Source: Orlajensenia stereocauli
GTDB taxonomy: Bacteria; Actinomycetota; Actinomycetes; Actinomycetales; Microbacteriaceae
Length of the DNA stretch: 64,000 nt
Strand: one strand, 5' to 3'
Assembly (NCBI RefSeq): GCF_039548895.1
Contig: NZ_JBCLVG010000001.1
Below, piece after piece: positions 1-8,965 of the stretch. The notes under the pieces were generated by a model. It saw only the letters and a list, made by a program, of their open reading frames with translations. It ran no database searches and had not been told where the DNA came from. Position 1 is the stretch's first letter, and each line of letters begins with the position of its first letter. Position numbers and translations under genes: made by a program.

Positions 1-46
1 CCGGCTCAGACGGGGGCGTCGTGCTCGAGGGCCGGGCCGGGGCCCG

Positions 47-766
47 ATGAATCCGCTCAAACTGTTCTCCGACCTCGTTCACGATTACGTCTACGTGGCG
101 AGGAGGCAGTACGACGTGCTCCGGTCGGGGGCGAAGCCGGCGACCTACCTCGCCGGGACCAAGCGCCCTGTGGTCATCCTGCCCGGAATCTACGAGGACT
201 GGCGCTTCATGCTGCCGCTGGTCGAGCGTCTCGCGGCGAGCGGGCATCCGGTGCACGTCGTGCCTGAACTCCGACACAACCGCGCCGTGATCACGGACTC
301 AGCGGTGCTCGTGGCCGGGATGCTCGAGCAGCGCGACCTGCGCGACGCCGTGATCGTGGCGCACAGCAAGGGTGGCCTGATCGGAAAGCAGGTGCTCATC
401 GACGATGCCGCGGCGCAGGCCACGGGCGGCCCGGTACGGGTCGCGCACCTGGTGGCGATCAATACGCCGTTCGCGGGTTCGGCCTACGCGCGCTATGCGA
501 TCCGGCGGGAGCTGCGGGAGTTCTCCCCGACGGATGCGCTTCTCAAGCGCTTCGCCACGATCCTCGACATCAACGAGCGCATCACCTCGATCTTCAGCAC
601 GGTCGACCCCGTCGTGCCCGACGGGAGCCTGCTGCCGGGCGCGTATCGGAACATCCGGATGCCGTTCCTCGGGCACTTCCGTATCCTCGCGGATGTGCGC
701 GTGCTGGCGATCGTCGATGAGATCGCGGAGGCGCCGCCTGCCGTTCCGTCGCCCCGCGCTCGCTGA
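47..766 (+). CDS. alpha/beta-hydrolase, triacylglycerol lipase/esterase-like
   Basis: 239 aa, probably a cytoplasmic lipase or esterase; no signal peptide is visible. The ILPGIYE stretch (residues 44-50) fits an oxyanion-hole strand and AHSKGG (105-110) is the nucleophile elbow with Ser107. INTPFAGS (139-146) resembles the lid-side motif of LipA/PGAP1-like lipases. A downstream Asp near 187 and His210 in GHFR could complete the triad. The last residues (PRAR) and the TGA stop lie inside a REP-like element, so the native C-terminus may have been replaced when that element arrived. The substrate cannot be told from sequence. Confidence 0.75.
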   Translation: MNPLKLFSDLVHDYVYVARRQYDVLRSGAKPATYLAGTKRPVVILPGIYEDWRFMLPLVERLAASGHPVHVVPELRHNRAVITDSAVLVAGMLEQRDLRDAVIVAHSKGGLIGKQVLIDDAAAQATGGPVRVAHLVAINTPFAGSAYARYAIRRELREFSPTDALLKRFATILDINERITSIFSTVDPVVPDGSLLPGAYRNIRMPFLGHFRILADVRVLAIVDEIAEAPPAVPSPRAR

Positions 767-860
767 GGGCCGAGCGGAGCGACCGCCCGAAGCGCGCCGA
801 GCGCTTCAACCGGCTGAAGGCGCTTCGGCCGCGGACTTCGTCCGGGCCTCAGCGAGCGGA
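757..860. repeat. REP-like inverted repeat element, copy 1
   Basis: Two related half-units of about 40 bp in opposite orientation. The outer arms are CGCTCGCTGAGGGC (757-770) and GCCTCAGCGAGCG (846-858). The inner GAAGCGC and GCGCTTC stretches can also pair. The TGA stop of the upstream lipase gene is at 764-766, inside the left arm. Confidence 0.85.
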
Positions 861-867
861 GAGGCGA

Positions 868-897
868 ACGGCCCGCCTCTCTCAGGAGACGGGCCGT
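868..897. terminator. bidirectional hairpin between convergent genes
   Basis: ACGGCCCG at 868-875 pairs with CGGGCCGT at 890-897. It lies between the 3' ends of the convergent lipase and FKBP genes. There is no U-tract, as is common in high-GC actinobacteria. Confidence 0.6.
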
Positions 898-916
898 CGG
901 CCGTGCAGGGGTCGGA

Positions 917-1288
917 CTAGCTGACGCCCTTGAGGTCGATGATGAAGACGAGGGTCTTGCCCGAGAGCTGGTGTCCTCCGCCTGCGGGGCCGTAGGCCTG
1001 GTGCGGTGGCACGACGAGCTTGCGGCGTCCGCCGACCTTCATGCCGGGGATGCCCTCCTGCCAACCCGCGATGAGGCGGTTCAGCGGGAAGTTGATGGAC
1101 TCACCGCGGCTCCACGATGAATCGAACTCGTCGCCCGACTCGTACTCGACGCCGAGGTAGTGCACGTCGACGGTCGAGGAGGCCTGCGCCTCGGCGCCGT
1201 CACCGACGACGATGTCCTCGATCACGAGGGTCTCGGGCGCCGGGCCCTCCGGGAAGTCGACTTCTGGCTTGCTGTTCAGATCGGTCAT
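917..1288 (-). CDS. FKBP-type peptidyl-prolyl cis-trans isomerase
   Basis: 123 aa. A single FKBP domain fills residues 20-123 and would catalyse prolyl isomerisation in the cytoplasm. Characteristic segments are VDVHYLGVEYESGDEFDSSW, the IAGWQEGIPGMKVGGRR core and the PHQAYG loop, ending in the FIIDL strand. The ATG at 1288 is chosen because GGAG lies about 6 nt upstream on the coding strand; longer in-frame extensions have no FKBP similarity. It is a housekeeping gene in actinobacteria and stands alone here. Confidence 0.93.
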   Translation of the reverse strand: MTDLNSKPEVDFPEGPAPETLVIEDIVVGDGAEAQASSTVDVHYLGVEYESGDEFDSSWSRGESINFPLNRLIAGWQEGIPGMKVGGRRKLVVPPHQAYGPAGGGHQLSGKTLVFIIDLKGVS

Positions 1289-1454
1289 GACTCCATCCAA
1301 CCCGATCCGTTCACCGATTGCACGCCGATTTCCCTTGCGGCGAACGCTTCGGCGAGGCATGCTGGACGTAGGCCAATCTCGTCGGCCGGTCGAGTCGCAG
1401 GCACTGCCGCACCACCGGACGACGAGATTTTCTTGTGTGCGGCGACGTGTGTGG

Positions 1455-2870
1455 TCAGTCGGCGAAGACCTTGCCCGGGTTGAGGATGCCGTGCGGGTCG
1501 AAGACGCGCTTGAGGTCGCGCTGCAGCGCATACGAGTCGTCACCCAGCTCATCGGCGAGCCAGCGGCGCTTCAACAGGCCGACGCCGTGCTCCCCGGTGA
1601 GGGTGCCTCCCAGGGCGAGGGCGGCGCGGAAGAGCTCGTCGGCAGCCTGCCAGACGGCATCCGGAACCGAGTCGCCCGTATAGATGAAGTTGGGGTGCAG
1701 GTTGCCGTCTCCGGCGTGCGCGACGGTCGGGATGGCGAGGCCGTGCCGCTTGCCGATCTCGGCGATGGCCACGAACATCTCGGCCATGCGCGAGCGCGGC
1801 ACCGAGACGTCCTCGATGAGGACCTCGCCGCCGGACGCCACCGAGGCATGGAACGCGCGACGGATGGCCAGGAGTCGCTCCCCTGCCGCGGCATCGGCGG
1901 CGAGCTGGGCCGCTCCCCCGCCGCCCACGAGCACCGGGAGCGCCGCTTCCGCCTCGGCTTCGGCCGCGGGGCCGTCGAACTGCACGAGCAGGAAGGCCGG
2001 AGCTGCATCATCCGTCGGGCTTCCGGTCGCACCCTCGAGCGGAGTACCCACGAATGCATCCGCCCCCAGATGCGCGCGGATGGATGCCAGGGCGACGGGA
2101 TCGATGAGCTCCATGACGGCGGGGCGGAGCCTCGCGGCGGTGACGGATGCCGCTCCTGCAGCCGCGGCGGCCACGTCGGCGAAGAACACGCCGACGGTGA
2201 CGGGCGCTCCCTCGGGCGCCGGACGCAGGCGCACTGTCGCCTCGACGATCACGCCGAGCGTGCCCTCCGACCCTGTGAACAGGGCGGTGAGGTCGTAGCC
2301 GGTCACGCCCTTCACTGTGCGATGGCCCGTGCGGATGAGCCTGCCGTCGGCGAGTACGACAGCGAGTCCGAGGACGGCCTCGCGCGTGACGCCGTACTTG
2401 GCGCAGAGCAGGCCGCCGGCATTGGTGGCGATGTTGCCGCCGATCGAGGAGATGGCCTTCGAGGCCGGATCAGGCGCGAACCAGAGGCCGAGCGGCCGGA
2501 CCGCGGCGTTGAGGGCGTCGTTGATGACCCCGGGCTCGACGACGGCGAGCTCGTTCTCCGCGTCGATCTCGAGGATGCGGTCCATGCGCGACAGGTCGAG
2601 CACGATCGACCCGGCGCTGCCTATGGCTCCGCCCGCCAGGCCGGTCCCGGCGCCGCGGGGCACGACGGGGATCGCGTGCTCGCTCGCGAAGCGCAAGGTG
2701 GCCTGCACGTCGTCGACGGATGCCGCGTAGACCACGGCGAGCGCCGTCTCGGCGGCGACGAAACCCGACCTGTCGGCACGGGCCGCATGAAGCGTTGCGG
2801 CATCCGTCACCACGGTGCTCTCGCCGTCAGGGGCTCCGAGGGCGGCGCGCAGCAGGTCGATCGTGGACAT
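1455..2870 (-). CDS. FAD-linked oxidase, GlcD/D-lactate dehydrogenase family
   Basis: 471 aa flavoprotein of the VAO/PCMH fold, probably oxidising a 2-hydroxy acid such as glycolate or D-lactate. The FAD-binding half contains RGAGTGLAGG and the SSIGGNIATNAGG segment. The C-terminal FAD-oxidase domain has HAGDGNLHPN and GEHGVG, then the family-typical LNPGKVF ending. No GlcE/GlcF subunit genes are next to it, so it resembles the stand-alone actinobacterial form. The ATG at 2870 sits 7 nt from a TAGGCT box, indicating leaderless transcription. The exact substrate is not determinable. Confidence 0.9.
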   Translation of the reverse strand: MSTIDLLRAALGAPDGESTVVTDAATLHAARADRSGFVAAETALAVVYAASVDDVQATLRFASEHAIPVVPRGAGTGLAGGAIGSAGSIVLDLSRMDRILEIDAENELAVVEPGVINDALNAAVRPLGLWFAPDPASKAISSIGGNIATNAGGLLCAKYGVTREAVLGLAVVLADGRLIRTGHRTVKGVTGYDLTALFTGSEGTLGVIVEATVRLRPAPEGAPVTVGVFFADVAAAAAGAASVTAARLRPAVMELIDPVALASIRAHLGADAFVGTPLEGATGSPTDDAAPAFLLVQFDGPAAEAEAEAALPVLVGGGGAAQLAADAAAGERLLAIRRAFHASVASGGEVLIEDVSVPRSRMAEMFVAIAEIGKRHGLAIPTVAHAGDGNLHPNFIYTGDSVPDAVWQAADELFRAALALGGTLTGEHGVGLLKRRWLADELGDDSYALQRDLKRVFDPHGILNPGKVFAD

Positions 2871-2877
2871 GAGATCA

Positions 2878-2883
2878 GCCTAG
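2878..2883 (-). promoter_or_regulatory. leaderless -10 box of the FAD oxidase gene
   Basis: TAGGCT on the minus strand ends 7 nt before the ATG at 2870, so transcription would start at or next to the start codon. Confidence 0.55.
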
Positions 2884-2911
2884 GACCGGCGCGGGCACCG
2901 GATGCCGCGGC

Positions 2912-3985
2912 TCAGGAACGCGCTGACGCCTTCTCCTTCTCGGCCTTCTTCTCGGCCTTCTTCCGGGCCTTCTTCTGCTCCTTGGTCGGCTTGGGCTCCG
3001 CAGCCTTGCGCGCGGCCTCCCGAGCCACCTCGAGCTCGGTCGCCGCGGCATTGACGGCGTTCTCGGCACGCTGCACCCGCCGGGTCTCGAAGGTGCTCGC
3101 ACCGAACCGGACGCGCACGCGGTTCTGCTTCTCCTCGACGCCCGTGACGATGTAGGCCCCGGCGATGAGGATGACCTGGCTCGAGAAGTTGAGCCACAGC
3201 AGCAGGGCGATGATCGATCCGAAGGAGGCCAGCAGCGGGTTGTTGCTCGCTCCCCCGACGAACAGGCTCGACAGCACCTGCAGCACTGTGAGACCGATTC
3301 CGCCGAGGATGGCACCGGTCCAGAGGGACCGGGCGTCGGGACGCAGGCCTGAGAGCAACCGGAACATGACGGCCACCACGAGGGTGTCGATCGCGAAGAT
3401 CACCAGGATGCTGACACTGCGAGCGGCGGCATCCGTCAGCCAGGATGACCCGGTCCAGGAGACGACGGTGTCGAGCGCGGCCGTGCTGACGAAGGTGACG
3501 GCGGCAGCGGCCAGCAGGGCGGCGCCGAAGCCGATGGCGAGGCCGAGGTTGCGCAGGATGATCCAGAGGAAGAACGTCGGCTCGTTCGGCTGGTCGGCGA
3601 TGTTTCGGAACGCCGTCTGCAGCGATCCGATCGCGCCGATGGCCGTTCCGATGAGACCGACCAGCGCCAGGATGCCGGCGATACCGAGGGTGAGCGGTTG
3701 CACCAGATCGGCGGGATCGATGAGATTGCCCTCGCCGATGAGACCCGGAATGGTGCTGTTCACGGCGTCGATCAGTGCCTGCATGGCCTGGTCGTTGCCG
3801 GCCAGCCAGATGCCGGCGATGGCGAAGCCGAGGAACACGCCCGCGAACACGGAGAACAGCACGCGGTAGGTGACACTGTCGGCCAGCATCGGGCCGTGGT
3901 GCTCCTGGTACAGCAGGATGGCGCGTACGGGTTTCGTACCGAGTGCCCAGGCGGTGGCCTTCTTCACGAATCCGTCGTCGCTCAT
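2912..3985 (-). CDS. YihY/BrkB family inner-membrane protein
   Basis: 357 aa integral membrane protein of the YihY/BrkB family (once called RNase BN); molecular function unknown. It begins with a short cytoplasmic segment and HHGPMLADSVTYRVLFSVFA, the family's entry motif, followed by about six membrane segments up to residue 300. The last roughly 60 residues form an Ala/Lys/Glu-rich, probably helical cytoplasmic tail. The ATG at 3985 follows a TAGCCT box by 7 nt and has no convincing Shine-Dalgarno, so leaderless expression is likely. It is divergent from the Ada-AlkA gene. Confidence 0.88.
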   Translation of the reverse strand: MSDDGFVKKATAWALGTKPVRAILLYQEHHGPMLADSVTYRVLFSVFAGVFLGFAIAGIWLAGNDQAMQALIDAVNSTIPGLIGEGNLIDPADLVQPLTLGIAGILALVGLIGTAIGAIGSLQTAFRNIADQPNEPTFFLWIILRNLGLAIGFGAALLAAAAVTFVSTAALDTVVSWTGSSWLTDAAARSVSILVIFAIDTLVVAVMFRLLSGLRPDARSLWTGAILGGIGLTVLQVLSSLFVGGASNNPLLASFGSIIALLLWLNFSSQVILIAGAYIVTGVEEKQNRVRVRFGASTFETRRVQRAENAVNAAATELEVAREAARKAAEPKPTKEQKKARKKAEKKAEKEKASARS

Positions 3986-3992
3986 GGTTCTC

Positions 3993-3998
3993 AGGCTA
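3993..3998 (-). promoter_or_regulatory. leaderless -10 box of the BrkB-family gene
   Basis: TAGCCT on the minus strand with a 7-nt gap to the ATG at 3985. Confidence 0.5.
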
Positions 3999-4027
3999 GC
4001 GACGGGGAGAAATGGGCGCTGCCCCTT

Positions 4028-4137
4028 GACGGCGCATCGTCGTTCGCTGAAGACCGGCCGGAGGCCGGGTTCGAAGGGTGGTCTGGTGGCCGGTGCGCTT
4101 CGGCCGCGCTCTGCGCGCGGGCCTGGTCGAGCGAAGG
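4028..4137. repeat. degenerate REP-like element
   Basis: It contains CGTTCGCTGAAG on the left, GCGCTTCGGCCGCG in the middle and GGGCCTGGTCGAGCGA on the right, in the same order as the well-conserved copies but with many mismatches. It fills most of the space between two divergent genes. Confidence 0.5.
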
Positions 4138-4192
4138 CGGCCATGTCCGAAAACCGCTGACGGATGTCGCCCGGACGTGCGACGCTGGATGC

Positions 4193-5701
4193 ATGAACGC
4201 ACCATCCGCCACCGTCGACACGCTGTTCGAGCAGCGATACCGGGCCATGAGCTCGCGGGACGCCCGCTTCGACGGACAGTTCATCACCGGCGTGCACTCG
4301 ACAGGCATCTACTGCCGCCCCAGCTGCCCGGCCGTGACGCCGCAGCGCAAGAACGTGTCGTTCTACCTCACCGCGGCGGCAGCGCACGAGGCGGGACTGC
4401 GCGCCTGCAAGCGCTGCCTCCCCGATGCCGTGCCGGGCTCGCCGGAGTGGAACATCCGTGAGGATCTCGCGGCTCGGGCCATGCGCCTGATCGCCGACGG
4501 CGTCGTCGAGCGCGACGGGGTTCCGGGGCTCGCCTCCCACCTCGGCTACACGCCGCGACACCTCACCCGGGTGCTGCAGGCCGAGCTCGGCGCAGGACCC
4601 CTGGCGCTGGCTCGTGCACACCGGGCGCAGTCAGCGCGCATCCTGCTGACCAGCACCGACCTGCCCATCGCCGACGTGGCGTTCGCTGCCGGCTTCGGCA
4701 GCATCCGTCAGTTCAACGACACCATCACCGCGGTCTACGAACTCACCCCGAGCGAACTGCGGGCGAGGGCCCGGCGCCTCCCGGCACGGCCGGGCGCTGT
4801 GCTCGGCACCGCGTCGACGGGCGCGCCGGGCTCCACGGCCGTCAGCCTGCGGCTCCCCGCCCGCGCCCCCTTCGACGGCGCCGGCGTGCTCGCCTTCCTC
4901 GGCGTGCGGGCCATCACGGGCGTCGAGACCTGGGACGGCGAGACGTACGCCCGCGCCATCCGTCTCCCCCACGGCATCGCGACCATCGCACTGCGTGTCG
5001 ACTCCGACGCGTCGACCCCCGCCATCATCTGCGACGCCTCAGTCGCATCGCTCGCCGACCTCATGCCTCTCGTCGGTCGCGTTCGCCGCCTGCTCGATGC
5101 CGATGCCGATGCCGAGGCCATCGACGCTGCGCTCGCCGCCGACCCGGCACTCGCCGCATCCGTCGCCGCTGTCCCCGGCATCCGAGTGCCGGGCACCATC
5201 GATCCCCAGGAGACGCTGTTCCGCACGATCGTCGGCCAGCAGGTCTCGGTGGCCTCGGCACGCACCAGCCTCGGGCACCTCGCCGAGGCCCTCGGGGAGC
5301 GCACGCCCGACGGGGCCTGGATCCTGTTCCCGACGGCCGAGCAGATCGCCGCCAACGGGATCACGGTGCTGCGCGGTCCCACGCGCCGCATCGCCACCAT
5401 CCTCGACGTGGCGCAGCGGCTGTGTGACGGATCGCTGAGCATCGACGTCTCCGACACCCGCGATGAGCTGACTGCCGCTCTCACCGCGATCCCGGGTATC
5501 GGTCCATGGTCAGCGGGCTACCTGTCGATGCGGGTGCTCGGGAGCCCCGACGTCCTGCTCACCAGCGACCTCGCCCTGCGCCAAGGTGCGGCGCGGCTCG
5601 GACTGCCCGCGGATGAGCGTGAGCTGCGGGCGCGCGGCGCCATCTGGGCACCGTGGAGCAGTTACGCGAGCATGCACCTGTGGCGGGCTGCTGCAGGCTG
5701 A
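4193..5701 (+). CDS. Ada-type transcription factor fused to DNA-3-methyladenine glycosylase (AlkA)
   Basis: 502 aa adaptive-response fusion. Residues about 8-80 are an Ada zinc/methyl-acceptor domain with Cys41, Cys45, Cys72 and Cys75, matching Cys38/42/69/72 of E. coli Ada. Residues about 85-185 are an AraC-type HTH, about 205-315 an AlkA N-terminal domain and about 320-495 an HhH-GPD glycosylase with the hairpin IPGIGPWSAGY and a probable catalytic Asp459 (LLTSDLAL). The Ogt methyltransferase domain of full Ada is absent. It should sense methylphosphotriesters, activate repair genes and excise alkylated bases. The ATG at 4193 begins just before the Ada domain; there is no strong Shine-Dalgarno. 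Confidence 0.92.
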   Translation: MNAPSATVDTLFEQRYRAMSSRDARFDGQFITGVHSTGIYCRPSCPAVTPQRKNVSFYLTAAAAHEAGLRACKRCLPDAVPGSPEWNIREDLAARAMRLIADGVVERDGVPGLASHLGYTPRHLTRVLQAELGAGPLALARAHRAQSARILLTSTDLPIADVAFAAGFGSIRQFNDTITAVYELTPSELRARARRLPARPGAVLGTASTGAPGSTAVSLRLPARAPFDGAGVLAFLGVRAITGVETWDGETYARAIRLPHGIATIALRVDSDASTPAIICDASVASLADLMPLVGRVRRLLDADADAEAIDAALAADPALAASVAAVPGIRVPGTIDPQETLFRTIVGQQVSVASARTSLGHLAEALGERTPDGAWILFPTAEQIAANGITVLRGPTRRIATILDVAQRLCDGSLSIDVSDTRDELTAALTAIPGIGPWSAGYLSMRVLGSPDVLLTSDLALRQGAARLGLPADERELRARGAIWAPWSSYASMHLWRAAAG

Positions 5702-5749
5702 GCGGCGTCGGTACGGACCGCACCGCACCCGAGGCCCCGTCGGCCCGGA

Positions 5750-5755
5750 TAGCCT
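5750..5755 (+). promoter_or_regulatory. leaderless -10 box of the FAH-family gene
   Basis: TAGCCT, then 6 nt, then the GTG start at 5762. Confidence 0.55.
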
Positions 5756-5761
5756 AGAGAG

Positions 5762-6637
5762 GTGAAGTTCGCGCATCTCAGGGTGGAGGGCGAGTCGGTC
5801 AACCGGCTCGCCGTTGTCGTCGACGATGGGGCGCTGTTCCTCGATGAGGTGATGGACGAGGCTCCGGCCGACCTGCAGGACCTCATCGAGCGCGGCGACG
5901 CCGGCCTCGCCCACGTGCGCGCCGTCGTCTCCAACGCACTGGCGAACCGAACCAGCATGACGCCCGTGAGCGGCCTTCGGCACGCCTCCGCCGTGCTGCG
6001 GCCGCCACACGTGCTCGCCATCGGCGCCAACTACGCCGCCCACGCCTCAGAGCTGAAGCTGCGCTCAGAGACCGCGATGACCGTGTTCGCGCTCTGGCCG
6101 AACTCGCTCACAGGACACGAGAACACCACGACCTGGCCCGAGGAGATCAGCGACCAGGTCGACTACGAGGCCGAACTCGGCGTGATCATCGGCAAGCCGG
6201 CGAAGAACGTGTCCGTGCGCGACGCCCTCGACCACGTCTGGGGCTACACCGTCGTCAACGACATCACCGCCCGCAACATCCAGTTCAGCGAAGCGCAATG
6301 GAGCCGGTGCAAGTCGTTCGACGGCTTCACCCCCACGGGGCCCGTCGTCGTGACGGCCGACGAGATCCCCGATCCGCAGGACGTCTGGCTCACCACCAAT
6401 CTCGACGGCCGCATCCTGCAGGATGCATCGAGCAGCGAGATGGTGCGCAGCGTCGCCGAGATCATCAGCTACCTGTCGACGTCGGCCACCCTCCCGGCCG
6501 GAACCCTCATCTCCACCGGCAGCCCTGGAGGCGCCGGCTACTCACGCAAGCCTCCGGTGTTCATGCGCGATGGCTCGGCGGTGACAATCTCGATCGGCGG
6601 GATCGGGTCGCTGACGACGTTCTGCCGGGTGGTCTAG
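5762..6637 (+). CDS. fumarylacetoacetate hydrolase family protein
   Basis: 291 aa. The C-terminal two thirds is an FAH domain: IGANYAAHASE, the metal-binding DYEAELGVIIGK strand, VNDITARN, KSFDGFTPTGPVVV and the closing STGSPGGAGY and GIGSL elements. The family cleaves C-C bonds or decarboxylates/hydrolyses acylpyruvates and related 2-oxo acids in a divalent-metal-dependent way. No aromatic catabolic genes are adjacent, so the substrate is open. The GTG at 5762 is supported by the adjacent TAGCCT box. Confidence 0.9.
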   Translation: MKFAHLRVEGESVNRLAVVVDDGALFLDEVMDEAPADLQDLIERGDAGLAHVRAVVSNALANRTSMTPVSGLRHASAVLRPPHVLAIGANYAAHASELKLRSETAMTVFALWPNSLTGHENTTTWPEEISDQVDYEAELGVIIGKPAKNVSVRDALDHVWGYTVVNDITARNIQFSEAQWSRCKSFDGFTPTGPVVVTADEIPDPQDVWLTTNLDGRILQDASSSEMVRSVAEIISYLSTSATLPAGTLISTGSPGGAGYSRKPPVFMRDGSAVTISIGGIGSLTTFCRVV

Positions 6638-6649
6638 GCGCCGCGGACC

Positions 6650-6737
6650 CGCTCGCTGAGGCCCGCGCGCAGCGCGCGGCCGAAGCGCACCCTTGATGGC
6701 GCTTCGACCGCGGACTTCGTCCGGGCCTCAGCGAGCG
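6650..6737. repeat. REP-like inverted repeat element, copy 2
   Basis: Arms CGCTCGCTGAGG (from 6650) and CCTCAGCGAGCG (to 6737) flank the inner GAAGCGC and GCGCTTC stretches. It lies exactly between the convergent FAH-family and aspartase genes, where it may also act as a bidirectional terminator. Confidence 0.85.
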
Positions 6738-6741
6738 TGCG

Positions 6742-8226
6742 TCACTCCGAGGGCTCGCCCCTGCGCTCGTGCGCCTGCACGGCCGTGGTGACGTGCTCGA
6801 GGCCGAGCAGACGCTCGGGCGCGAGGTGCGCGAGCACCTCTTCACGTGACATCAGCCCGGACTCCACCACCAGGTCGGCGACGGGCCGACCCGTCAGCAG
6901 GGCCTGCTTGGCCAGGACCGCCGCCTCGGTGTAGCCGATGATCGGGATGAGCGCCGTGATGACGCCCACGCTCGACGCCACCATCGCCTCGAGACGGTCG
7001 GTGTTGGCCGTGATGCCGTCGATGCAGTTGACCCGCAGGGTCCAGCAGGCCTGGGTCATCCAGGCGAGACTCTGCAGCAGCGAGTGCGCGATGACGGGCT
7101 CGAAGGCGTTCAGCTGCAGTTGCCCGGCCTCGGCCGCCATGGTGACGGTGACGTCGGCCCCGGCGATGGCGTAGGCGACCTGGCTCACGGCCTCGGGGAT
7201 GACGGGGTTGACCTTGCCGGGCATGATCGACGACCCGGCCTGCTTGGCCGGCAGGTTGATCTCGCCGAATCCGGCCTGCGGGCCCGACGACAGCAGTCGC
7301 AGGTCGTTGCAGATCTTCGAGAGCTTGATGGCGCTGCGCTTGAGCGACCCGCTGAACGACATGAAGGCGCCGGCATCGCTCGTCGACTCGATGAGGTCGG
7401 GTGCCCCCTCGAGCTGCAGCCCGGTGATCTCGTTGAGGTGACGGATGGCTGCAGCCGCGTAACCCGGATCCGCGGTGATGCCGGTGCCGATCGCCGTGGC
7501 CCCGATGTTGACCTCGGCGAGCAGCCACGTGGTCTCGGTGAGGCGGTCGTAATCCTCGCCCAGGGTGGTGGCGTAGCCGTGGAACTCCTGGCCCAGGGTC
7601 ATGGGGACGGCATCCTGCAACTGCGTTCGTCCGACCTTGAGCACGCTGGCGAACTCCTCACCCTTGGCGGCGAAGGACTCACGCAGCAGCGCGAGCTCGG
7701 CGAGAAGGTGCTTGAGGGAGAACGCGAGCGCGATCTTGAGCGCCGTCGGGTAGGTGTCGTTGGTCGACTGGCTGCGGTTGACGTCGTCGATGGGGTGCAG
7801 GATGTCGTAGCGCCCCTTCTCGTAGCCCGCGAGCTCGAGGGCGAGGTTGGTGATGACCTCGTTGGCGTTCATGTTCGTCGAGGTTCCGGCGCCGCCCTGG
7901 ATGACTCCGACGACGAACTGGTCCTGGCGGGCTCCGTTGATGATGCGCTGGCACGCGGCGTCGATCCAGCGGGCCTTCTCGGTGCTGATGACGCCCACCT
8001 CGAGATTCGCGCGCGCTGCCGCCTGCTTGACGCTGGCGAGGGCAACCACGAAGTCGGGGTAGACCGAGATGGGACGCTTGGCGATCGGGAAGTTGTCGAG
8101 GGCGCGCTTGGTGTGGATGCCCCAGTACGCATCATCGGGCACCTCGACGGTGCCGAGCGAGTCACTCTCGATGCGGAACCCGGGGGTCGCAGTCCGTGCT
8201 GCTGCCGGCGTGGGCGGCTTCGCCAT
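6742..8226 (-). CDS. aspA: aspartate ammonia-lyase
   Basis: 494 aa enzyme of the fumarase/aspartase superfamily that converts L-aspartate to fumarate and ammonia. It carries GGAGTSTNMNANEV, SQSTNDTYPTAL and the signature GSSIMPGKVNP with the catalytic Ser loop; the N-terminal FRIESDSLGTVEVPDDAYWG segment is typical of AspA rather than FumC. The ATG at 8226 is chosen because GAGGAGG lies just upstream at good spacing; an upstream in-frame ATG would add about 18 residues with no family similarity. The roughly 270 bases between this start and the next gene contain no gene I can support. Confidence 0.93.
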   Translation of the reverse strand: MAKPPTPAAARTATPGFRIESDSLGTVEVPDDAYWGIHTKRALDNFPIAKRPISVYPDFVVALASVKQAAARANLEVGVISTEKARWIDAACQRIINGARQDQFVVGVIQGGAGTSTNMNANEVITNLALELAGYEKGRYDILHPIDDVNRSQSTNDTYPTALKIALAFSLKHLLAELALLRESFAAKGEEFASVLKVGRTQLQDAVPMTLGQEFHGYATTLGEDYDRLTETTWLLAEVNIGATAIGTGITADPGYAAAAIRHLNEITGLQLEGAPDLIESTSDAGAFMSFSGSLKRSAIKLSKICNDLRLLSSGPQAGFGEINLPAKQAGSSIMPGKVNPVIPEAVSQVAYAIAGADVTVTMAAEAGQLQLNAFEPVIAHSLLQSLAWMTQACWTLRVNCIDGITANTDRLEAMVASSVGVITALIPIIGYTEAAVLAKQALLTGRPVADLVVESGLMSREEVLAHLAPERLLGLEHVTTAVQAHERRGEPSE

Positions 8227-8498
8227 CGTCGCCTCCTCACTCGGTCGCTTCGACGGGATGGTGGACGCACTGCTGGTCACAAAGGGCTCCGTTGCCTGCT
8301 GGTGCCGAGCGCCCTGAAGCGCTCGATCGGTGGATCTCGAGGCATCGTCGCCTCTCGTCCAGCCTACCGGTCAGGGCGCGCAGGAGTCTTCAGACGTCGA
8401 GACCTCAGGCGCAGGAAAACGCCGCCAGATCGACCATTCGAAACGGATTCCGTCGTCGACCTGCGCGGCGTCTGCTGAAGTCGTCAGCGCATGCGGCC

Positions 8499-8795
8499 TC
8501 AGTTGCCGATGAAGGCGAACGGCAGGAGTGCGAGGCCGAAGACCAACCCGATGACCGTGAACAGGACGACACCGGCGAGCATCAGTCCGTTGAGCGCGAT
8601 GCCCCAGATGGCGAGGGTGCGGCCTGCCGACTCGCGGCGGAGTGCCATGATGCCGAGCACGAGGCCGGCGACGGGGGCGACGAGCGTCCACCCGGCGGCG
8701 ATCGACACGATGCCGATCACGAGGCTCGAGATGCTGAGGCCGCGCGCGGGCTCGACCGTGAGAGCGGTGGGAGCGAGAGGGGCTGTGGTGGACAT
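8499..8795 (-). CDS. DUF4190-type small membrane protein
   Basis: 98 aa. A short Thr/Ala/Pro-rich N-terminus precedes two hydrophobic segments, SSLVIGIVSIAAGWTLVAPV and a second from about residue 65 to 95. Between them is the LGIMALRRESAGRTLAIWGI motif typical of DUF4190 proteins. Function is unknown. The ATG at 8795 has AAGGAG about 10 nt upstream. Confidence 0.8.
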   Translation of the reverse strand: MSTTAPLAPTALTVEPARGLSISSLVIGIVSIAAGWTLVAPVAGLVLGIMALRRESAGRTLAIWGIALNGLMLAGVVLFTVIGLVFGLALLPFAFIGN

Positions 8796-8917
8796 GGGTG
8801 GGTGACTCCTTCTGGTTCTGGGACCCGGGGCCGGGTCTGTCGCGACCGGACCGGGGCGACGCTTCAACGCTACGAAGGAGAACGGATGCGCCCCATCCGG
8901 CTAACCCCCGAACACGA

Positions 8918-8949
8918 GGTGGGGTCCCTGCCGAAGCAGGGACCCCACC
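8918..8949 (-). terminator. strong hairpin terminator of the amine permease gene
   Basis: GGTGGGGTCCCTGC (8918-8931), loop CGAA, GCAGGGACCCCACC (8936-8949): a perfect 14-bp stem. It starts 17 bases beyond the permease stop on the minus strand. Confidence 0.85.
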
Positions 8950-8965
8950 ATCCGGCCTGACGCGA

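Noticed and set aside
2912..3985. BrkB-family gene as ribonuclease BN
   Set aside because: The RNase BN name for this family is historical; the protein is an integral membrane protein without nuclease motifs.
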